26,355 bases of DNA from a virus. The notes beneath the pieces were generated by a model. The model ran no database searches. It was not told where the DNA came from and saw only the letters and a program-made list of their open reading frames with translations. The stretch covers positions 1 through 26,355 of IMG/VR virus record IMGVR_UViG_3300027621_000030; one strand, given 5' to 3'. The translations under genes were made by a program, and so were the position numbers. Of the stretch, positions 14,603-23,400 are shown piece after piece; positions within the stretch are counted from its first letter, which is position 1; each line of letters starts with the position of its first letter.

Positions 14603-15346
14603 ATGTCATCATTTGCGTATGCAAATCCATATACTCAAATTAATCCTGAACTTTCCACCATACTGCAACCTTCAGGAGGTTATCAAGGTCCACCAAGCGG
14701 ATTAGTGCAGTTCGACCAAAGTGGCGCACAAATTAGTGGCGGTGGTATGGATGCCGCTGGAGCGTTTCAGGTGGCTGGCGGAATCATGGCGATCTTTGGC
14801 GCGGCAAACAGCGCCATCGGGACTTTCTACCAAGCCCAAAGCGCACAGAATCAACTGAAGGTTCAGGCTCAGAACGAACGGTTCCAATCGCAGATGTCTG
14901 CCATCAACGCTCAGAGCGCCGAGTTTAGCGCCCAGCAGAGCCTCTTGTCTGGCGAGAAGCAGATTGGGCAGTACACAATGAGGGCTGGTCAACAGAAGTC
15001 GTCAGCGGTCGCCTCAATGGCTGCAAGAGGCATCCAAGGTGGAGTCGGATCTGCCAAGGAAGTCATTGGCAGTATGGACATCGTCAAGGAAATCGACAGG
15101 CTGACGATGTCTGCAAGCAATGTCCGTCAGGCTGAGGCACTTAGAAATCAAGCGATGAACTACCGCAACCAGTCCATTATGTCTGGGCTGTCAGCCGACA
15201 ACCTCAACACCAGCGCTGGGACAATTTACCCAGGGCTTGGCGTAGCAACCAGCCTGATCGGAAGCGCAGCAGACATTGGTGGAAACTGGGCAAGAGACAA
15301 CAGGCTTGAACAGTACCTTCGCGCACAATCAACCAAGAGATTCTAA
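14603..15346 (+). CDS. Internal virion (ejection) protein, T7 gp14-type
   Basis: 247 residues; AGGAG about 9 bases upstream of ATG 14603. A Gly-rich N-terminus is followed by a membrane-like segment at residues 53-75 (GAFQVAGGIMAIFGAANSAI), then a long Gln/Ala/Ser-rich helical region with little charge (QAQSAQNQLKVQAQNERFQ, NAQSAEFSAQQSLLSGEKQI), then 'AARGIQGGVGSAKEVIGSMD'. This is the usual form of the smallest of the three ejection proteins, which is known in T7 to form an outer-membrane channel for DNA entry. Its order before the two larger ejection genes agrees. Base composition looks richer in G+C than its neighbours. Confidence 0.8.
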   Translation: MSSFAYANPYTQINPELSTILQPSGGYQGPPSGLVQFDQSGAQISGGGMDAAGAFQVAGGIMAIFGAANSAIGTFYQAQSAQNQLKVQAQNERFQSQMSAINAQSAEFSAQQSLLSGEKQIGQYTMRAGQQKSSAVASMAARGIQGGVGSAKEVIGSMDIVKEIDRLTMSASNVRQAEALRNQAMNYRNQSIMSGLSADNLNTSAGTIYPGLGVATSLIGSAADIGGNWARDNRLEQYLRAQSTKRF

Positions 15347-17476
15347 ATGCCAACAGTACCAACATCATTCGTCCCTCAAGTTTCTCCACAGGGTGATGGA
15401 GGAATGGTTCCACTTCAGGCTCCTCCAGTTGAGGGTGTACGCAACGCATTGCCAGAGCAACAGATTCGATTTGGCGAGGCAATGAGAAGCGCTGGAAATG
15501 TTTCCTTTCGGATTGGTCAGCAGTTGCAGGATTCGATTGACGAGGCGGCGGCAAAGGCTGCCGATGTGGAACTATCACAGTTCTCAAATAACATTCTTCG
15601 TGGCAAGAATGGATATCTCGGTCTTCAGGGTAAAGACGCGGACACAAGATACGAAGAGACAAACAGCGCAATCCTTTCTGCTGCAAATGGCATTCAGTCA
15701 AGACTAAAAAACAAGACTCAGGTTGAACTGTTTAATCAATCTGCGTCTCGAAACATTGTTCAGTTTCAGGGTCAGATGGGCGCACATTGGAACAATGAAG
15801 TTCCTAAATATTTGGCGATGGAATCGAATGCCCGTGCAATTCAATCGAGCCAAGACGCAATAAATTCGTATTCATCCTTTTCAAGCGCATATCTAGAAAG
15901 TATTGCAAAGGCTGAAGCGGAAACTGCAACGGGATTGTCTTATCTTGGAATCTATAAGGGATCTGCTCAATATGATCAATCAATGAAAAAGGTGCGTTCT
16001 GTAATTACGGCTGGAGTTGTCAGCAGGTTAATGGATGAAAATTCTTATCAAGATGGTTTGAATTATTTAGAAGAGCAAAACAAATCGAAGTTGATTGACG
16101 AGCCGACATATCAATCCTTGCGTTCTGGATTGATTGCAAACAGAGATCGGCAAATGCGTATTGAATTAACTTATGCCATTAGGAATGGCTATCCACTTAC
16201 AACACCTTCTGGAACTGGAAACTATTCGACTCCAGTTGTTGGAGGAGAGATTGTAAGTTTTAGCGAAAATGAATATTCCACCAAAGACGGAAAAAAGGTT
16301 TTATCAGGATTGACATTAGAAGTCGGTTCTGGGACTCAAATTAGATCCCCTGGCAGATCTACAGTAGAAGATTACAAAGAGGGTAGTAGCACAGTTACTC
16401 TTAAAAATGAAGATGGATCTCAATTTCACTTCCAAGGAATTGTCCCCTTAAACATAAAGAATGGAGACAAAATTGCCCGTAATCAAATTATTGGTGTGGC
16501 AATGGATGATAAAGAAAATCCTGGAAAAGCAAATCTTACATATTCATTTACAAAAGATGGAAAATTAAAAGATCCGCAAAATGCAAATGTTCTTGTAGGT
16601 AATGTAGATGTGCCAAAAACAAATACACTTGAAGATCAACTTGCTCGTGCAAAGCAAATTCCAAACTTAGAAATGAGAAACCAAGTTGAATCGTCACTTA
16701 GGCAGGAGTATGCACAAGATGTTAATGCGTTTAACAAAGCATACAACGATCTTAAATTTCAAATTTACAACATGTATGCGGCTGAAATTGACATTCCTGA
16801 AGAAATGTTTGCAGCCCTTAGTCCATCAGATCGAAAAGAGTTTGATGCTAAAAAACTTGAGTCGTCCTCTTTAGATGCAAAACTTGCAATCGCTGTTGCT
16901 GGAGGTGCAAATAAAGAATTGCTAATTCAATATGGAACGCAACTGACAAAGCAAGATCGTTTGGCTTATTTGAATCAAATGAACACCGCAGGGTCATCAC
17001 CAGCATCTTTTGATCAAGACATGTTTAGCATGCTGCTTCGTCAAAATAATTTTGCTGTGTATGCGGATCCAAAAAAAGATACAGACAAATTAAAAACATT
17101 GCAATTGCGTGACGATGTTAATACGAGGATTCAAAAGCAAAAGCAATCTACTGGAAAAGATCCTTCTGATGAAGAAAAGCAAAAGATTATGATGCGTGTT
17201 ATTGCAGATCAATATTATATTGACAAATCTTTTGCAATAGATCCACAAGTCCCAACTGCATCACTAACAAAAGAAGAAAAGGAAAAGGCATACAAATATG
17301 TAATGGGAACTAAAATGTCTTTTGACGATTACCAAAAATTGCCGAATATTCTTGTTGGCGGAAAAACAATTACCAAAGAAAAGTATGAAGAAATATCTAT
17401 GATTCTTGCTGAACAAGGCGCAAAAAATACAGAAGAAAATGTCTTAAAGATGCTAAAAGTAGAAGGATCTAAATGA
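15347..17476 (+). CDS. Internal virion (ejection) protein, T7 gp15-type, with degenerate M23-like domain
   Basis: 709 residues, ATG 15347 directly after the previous stop. Residues about 35-260 are helical, with the family pattern AMRSAGNVSFRIGQQLQDSI, AADVELSQFSNNILRGKNGY and 'QGKDADTRYEETNSAILSAA'. Residues about 296-410 look like a beta-barrel of the M23/LytM peptidase or 'duplicated hybrid motif' type (NGDKIARNQIIGVAM, ...SFTKDGKLKDP), but the expected H-L-H is N396-L397-T398 and the tyrosine-histidine site reads F-H-F-Q, so zinc and catalysis are probably lost. The C-terminal third is helical and charged. Role by position: periplasmic part of the ejection conduit. Its last 4 bases overlap the giant gene (ATGA). 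Confidence 0.75.
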   Translation: MPTVPTSFVPQVSPQGDGGMVPLQAPPVEGVRNALPEQQIRFGEAMRSAGNVSFRIGQQLQDSIDEAAAKAADVELSQFSNNILRGKNGYLGLQGKDADTRYEETNSAILSAANGIQSRLKNKTQVELFNQSASRNIVQFQGQMGAHWNNEVPKYLAMESNARAIQSSQDAINSYSSFSSAYLESIAKAEAETATGLSYLGIYKGSAQYDQSMKKVRSVITAGVVSRLMDENSYQDGLNYLEEQNKSKLIDEPTYQSLRSGLIANRDRQMRIELTYAIRNGYPLTTPSGTGNYSTPVVGGEIVSFSENEYSTKDGKKVLSGLTLEVGSGTQIRSPGRSTVEDYKEGSSTVTLKNEDGSQFHFQGIVPLNIKNGDKIARNQIIGVAMDDKENPGKANLTYSFTKDGKLKDPQNANVLVGNVDVPKTNTLEDQLARAKQIPNLEMRNQVESSLRQEYAQDVNAFNKAYNDLKFQIYNMYAAEIDIPEEMFAALSPSDRKEFDAKKLESSSLDAKLAIAVAGGANKELLIQYGTQLTKQDRLAYLNQMNTAGSSPASFDQDMFSMLLRQNNFAVYADPKKDTDKLKTLQLRDDVNTRIQKQKQSTGKDPSDEEKQKIMMRVIADQYYIDKSFAIDPQVPTASLTKEEKEKAYKYVMGTKMSFDDYQKLPNILVGGKTITKEKYEEISMILAEQGAKNTEENVLKMLKVEGSK

Positions 17477-20400
17477 TTAATCAGCCAGAATTAGAAGCCA
17501 TTGATTCGTCAATGACTTCTCCACCAAAAGATGTCTTGAGTTACTCCGTGTCTCAAAACCCAGTTGCAAGTGAACTTGATGGAGATTCAATTGACAGTTC
17601 AATACAAAATGCGCTAACAGAAACCGCGTCAAATCAAAGCAAGAAGACACCAATTTCAATTCCAGTTCAAGAGTTAACTCCAATTGAAAAGGCTGTAAAT
17701 GAATACGCCAAAATAAATAACGCAAGAAACAAGACGGCTTTAAATCAATCCCTTGTTTCTGCTTCTGCCAAAGATCCAGATACGGCTGCAAAGTCTCAGG
17801 CTCTTGCTACAAGTTTGAATGTTTCTACTGGGGTTGTTGACTTTGACATTGAACTTGCAAAGAGACAAAGGCTTTTGAGACAAGCGGAGGCAATGAAACT
17901 TGCCGAAAAATATCCGTCACTAGCAAGAAGTTTTTTAAATCAAGACTTTGCCGCAATTGCACATGATGACATTGACAATCTTGCAAAGACTTCAGACATA
18001 TCAAGAAGGCTTATAGCAACAGAGAAATCGCCATCTGATTCGCTTCCATTAGAATTTGATCCAATAAGGACGGCAAATTATTATGCAACCAATACATTGG
18101 AAGGATTTAAATCTGATTGGGAACGAGGTTACAAGTCTGGCGACATAACTGACAGATCATCAAAGTTAGGATATTCAGCATTCACAGCGCCAGGTTCTGA
18201 ATCAAGAGATGCATATATTTTTCAGGCTGAAAATCTAAAAAGCAAAACAGAAGAATATCTTGGAACTTGGACTGAAAGTCTTGCAGAACTTGCGGGGCAA
18301 ATGGCACCAATGACCGTAGAAGCCGCAGCAACTGGCGTTGTTGCTTCGGGCGGAGCCGCGCTTGTTGCTTCTATTTTCCCTCCTGCTGAACTCCCTCTTG
18401 TCCCTGGCGCTTTTGCGGCTGGATTTGCTGGGTCAATGAGTTATCAATCTTATGAAATTGAAACTGGCGCTTCTTATCTTGACCTAAGAAAAGGAGATGA
18501 AGATTACGAGCCAATGTCGCATGAAGAGGCTGCGGCTATAGCGCCAACCGTTGGGTTAATAAATGCTGTTTTAGAAACTGCTTCTAACTTTTTCTTTTTT
18601 ATTCCAGGAGCCAAACTTGCAAATTATGCATTAAAAAAGACAGTGAAAGAAACGGTGTCTAAAAGCCTCAGAAAGGCAACCGTTGGGAAACTCGCAAGGT
18701 CTGCTGCAATCCGTGTTTTAAAAACTGGATCACTTGAAACAGTAACGGAAGTCCTACAAACAATTGTGCCAAAGATAGTGCGTGAAGCCAATGTTCCTGA
18801 AGGTCGTGTGTCTGCATTTGATACTGAAGAAGGCAGAAAAAGATTTGCAGATGAAATTGCTGTAACTATTGAAAAAACTTTTAAAGGTGCTTTTTTACTT
18901 GGTCTTATTCCTGGCGGTGCTAAATTTATTCACGAAAGATCAATTCTTAATGAATCAATTCTGCAACAAAATGAAATTACAAATTTTATTAATATCGCAA
19001 AAGAATCAAAAGTAAATAAACGAAGCAAGATTACATACGCCTCTTATCTTGCTCAACTACTTTCTGGCGAATCTATACACATAGGTGTAGAGCAATTTGA
19101 ACAGATAAGAAAAAAGAGCGAAGTAAGCCTTGAGGAACTTGAAAAGATAATCCCTGGAATTACCAAACAGGTCGCAGATGCAAAGGCTTCTAGCAGTGAT
19201 ATTGTAATTCCAACATCTTTGTATTTGTCAGAACTTATTGATACTGAATTCGGCGTTTTGATTCGCAACGATATCCGCGCAAATGCAAAAGGAAAAAGCA
19301 TTAATGACATTGCTGAAGATGAAATCAGTAAAAAAGAGTTTCAAAAAGAATTAAAGCAAGAAATCGAAGACTTCAAGAAAACAAATAAGGACTGGGCAGA
19401 AAGTGCTGGGAACATTGAAGAAGAGGTGTTTGCAAAAATTAAGGCTGCTGGTAATTACACAGAAGAAGAAGCCCGTATGCTTGCCCAATGGCATCGAGAT
19501 ACTGCGGTAGTTCTTGCGTCAAGATTTGGAATGACACCAGAAGAATTTAACGCAAAGTTTGGGCTGTCAATTGAAAGTGCATATACGCCAGAGCAACAGG
19601 CTCCAGCGCAAGGATCGTTTGAGCAAGCATCACGCGCAGACCTAGGGCTTGGACAACAGGCTGTTCCTGCTCCTGACAGCGGAACATTCGACGCAAACAA
19701 CCCACCAGTTTCAAGCGAGGCAATCTTTGCGCTGATGGATGCAGATGGAAAAATCTACTACGACATCAATGCAACGATGCACGGCGATCTTGTCGAAACA
19801 TTTCCTGACATAACGGATACGGTCATTGACGGCGGATTCATTGTCAATGGCAAGTACATGATGGGCAAATCTGATGGTGGCTATTCAGCATTCGAGGGTG
19901 AACAAAAGCAAATTGACGCAGTTCGTAATTTTACGGAACAGGCGAACACTACAACCGATCCGAACATGTTAAGGCAGGAGTTAATAGAAGTAAATCACAA
20001 ACGAGAAAAAACAACTGGTCGATATGTTGGTGCGCCAGATTGGATTGGTGGCGACACCAAGAAATTAAATGTATTAAGAAAGAAACTTAAAGCACTTACG
20101 CTTGAAGGCGAACGCGGTCGAATGTGGTACGAAAATTCAAGCAAAGCAATTCTTGAAATTACTGGTGGTGACATTGCAGAAGCAGAAAAAATAGTTTCTC
20201 TTATTGCAATTTATTCCCCGAACGCAACAGTTCCCGCAAACACCTCAATGGCTTTAACGGCGTACTATCAATGGAAGGCTGGTCACAAAATCAAAGCAGG
20301 ATTTTCTGCCTCCGACAAGAAAGCAGAAGAACTTCTTCGAAACAATAAACCGTGGAGTGGAATTAAAACCAACTCGTTTTATCAAAACTTGATGGTTGAA

Positions 20401-23400
20401 ATTGATCCTTCACGACTTGATACTGGCGTTGCCACAATGGATATGTGGATGGCTATTGCGTTTGATTATGGCGACAAGGCATTAGATCAAGGACCTAAGT
20501 ACAAATTTAGCGAACGAGAAATGCAACGCCTTGCATCCGAACTTGGTTGGAAACCACATCAAGTCCAGGCTGCTATTTGGACAGCAATGAAAGGTCGAGT
20601 AGATGCAATACGAGGCGAACTAAAAAAGCAAGAATTAAAACTTGGAATTGGAAGACTTGTAACCAAAACAGATCCAATAACAGGCAAGGAAAGCGAAATA
20701 TACGAAGTCATTCCAGATAAAAAATATGAACATTTTAAACTTGCACACAAGATTGCAATGGAATACACGCTGACTCCAGAAGATATTAACGCAAGCAAGT
20801 ATGACTTTAGCGATGCAATACGCGAACGCACAGTTCAAATGTCATGGGAGGCTACGCCAAGCACATCGACGGGAAGATCATTGCCTGGAATTCATGGCGC
20901 TTCACTTAAACAAAAGTTTGAATATTTACAAGCCATTCAAGATGTTCTTACTGAAAACGGTCGAGATGTTATTGCTGATCTTGCAGGTCTTCCGCAAGGC
21001 ACAACTGCCAATGGTTTCAGCGCATGGCTTGGCGACATTGGCGCTGGCGCTCAAACATTTGTTCCAGTTCCATCAAGTGGGTTTGGGAAAACTAGAGCAA
21101 TAAAACCATCCGCAGTTGAGATTCTTGATTTGGCATCTGCCATTCGTGGCTATGTGCTAGAGCAAGATGCAATTGTGTATCACACTCCTGTGTGGGATGA
21201 CGCAAAAATGCGTCAAAATGGATTGCAATTATCTGCTTCTCGACCACTCACAAAAGAAGAAATGCAGACTATGTATTCTGCAATACATCAAAAGTTTGGC
21301 ACATGGGATCTTGCTCCTGGCTATCGTCCAGACGGCGCAAGAATTATTAACTTTACATCCATTCCAAATTCTGAATTTCAGAAGGGAATGATTGAAATTA
21401 TTGAGGCGTTGCCAAAATTGTTTGGTGGCGGTACAATTGAAATCGAAACTTTTAGATCAGACGGAAACTACATATCTAATGATTGGACAAAGGACACAAA
21501 TGGCGAAGGTTATCTTAAAAGAATCAAATCCAAACAGCCCGATATACAACAGCGGGTCGCAGATCTTCGTTCCCGTGTCGAAGCCGTCAACCGAAAGTTT
21601 GAAGCCAAGTATGGATGGGACAAACCAGCCTCAGGACTCCTTGAACAGTCCGCTCAAAACAAACCAGCAAGAGGATTCTTCAATCCAAAGCAACTGAAGG
21701 CAATGCTTGGTAGTAAGTCTGACATTACTACATTCTTTCACGAACTAGCACATTACTACTTGACCGTATATTCTAGAGTTGCTTCTGATCCACAATCTCC
21801 ATCTCAAATCAGAGAGGATATGGACATAATACTTTCTTGGTTTGGAATTGCTGGTGAGACTCCAGAGCAAAGACTTGCGACTTGGAACGCAATGACTTTG
21901 GAAGAACAAAGACCGCATCACGAAGCGTTTGCATACAACAAAGAAATATATGTTTCAGAAGGCAAATCACCAAGCATTGAAATGCAGGGTGTGTTTGAAC
22001 GATTCAGTCAATTCGTCAAGAGAATCTACATTTCAATTCGCGACGACCTGAACGCCATATACAAGCAGGAATTCGGGACAGATCTTCCAATGATGACTGG
22101 AGATATTCGCAGGGTCATGGACAGGATGATTGCAACCGACGAGCAAATTCGTTCTGCCGAAGAGCGAAGAAATATGGAGGACACTTTCAGGGATCAAGAA
22201 TTATCTGGAATGGATGATGCTCAATGGGCTTCATACCAGCAGATGAGAGCGGAAGCCACACAGAAATCAGTGTCGGAATTGAACGAGCAAAGTCTTGCTG
22301 CGACAACATGGGCTTCAAGACTGAAGGCAAATAAGGTCAAGGAAATACAAGCCGAGCAAGAAGAACTCCGCAGTGAAATTCGCAAGCAGGTCAAGAAGGA
22401 AGTTGAGTCTCGAAATGTGTATCGAGCAATCAAGTTTCTCAAGTATGGAATTTTGCAGACGGCTGGAGGCGAAGAAGTTGAATTTACTGGTTCAAATAAA
22501 TTGAACACGAATGCAGTCAAACTTATGGTTCCAAAGGAAAACATGGATAAGTTTGGATCTGGCAAGAATGGAATGGTTGCCCTTGATGGATACCACCCAG
22601 ACATTGTTTCAGAAAGATTCAACTATTCATCTGGCGACGAACTTATCCTTGCAATTCTTGACGCAAAGCCAATGGATGAGGTCATTGATGGAATCACTGA
22701 AGACCGTATGGAAATCGAAAACGGGGAACTCAATTCTCCACAGGCTATCGAAGCGGCGGCTGACAAGGCAGTCCATAACGAGGCAAGAGTTAAACTCGTT
22801 GCCGTCGAACTGCGGTGGCTGAGCAAAGCAACCCAGCCAGTTCGTGCAATGATTGCAGCGGCAAAGTCTGTCGCAAAGCAGATGCTTGAGACCAAGAGGC
22901 TTCGAGACATCAAGCCAGGAGATTACGCATCCGCAGCGGCAAGGGCTGCCAAAGAATCGCAGACTGCATATTTTGCCACCCAAAGCGCAGAGACGGCAGC
23001 CAAGACCGCTTACACGCGTCACTACAACAAGATGATCGCTGAGGGGGCTGAAGAGGCAAAAGCCGTTGAGATGGCAACCAAGGTCTCTGATGAGGCACTG
23101 GCAAAGGCAGAGTCTCGGTCAGAGGCACACAAGAAGAAGTACGGCAAGATGAAGCCGAGCGAGGTTGCAGCACAGGCAAAGCGTTCCCAACTCCTACAGG
23201 AGCAGTTGGCGCTAGAGGCGAACGATGCACTTGACCAAGTTAAGAAGTCGCTCAAGTACTTGAGGAATGTCCTCAGCGACAAGAATGTGCAGAAGATTGG
23301 CGCAGACAATTCAGATCAGATTGCTCTTCTTTTAGAACGATTTGAGTTGAAGAACATTTCATTGAAAGAAATGGATAAGCGGACTTCCCTTGCAGATTGG

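Noticed and set aside
15347-17476. Active M23 endopeptidase in the 709-residue protein
   Set aside because: The fold pattern is suggestive but both histidine positions expected for zinc binding are replaced.
22221-23309. Several overlapping frames on both strands across the giant gene
   Set aside because: The 2,716-codon frame is uninterrupted and has domain-like sequence throughout; the others are shadows.
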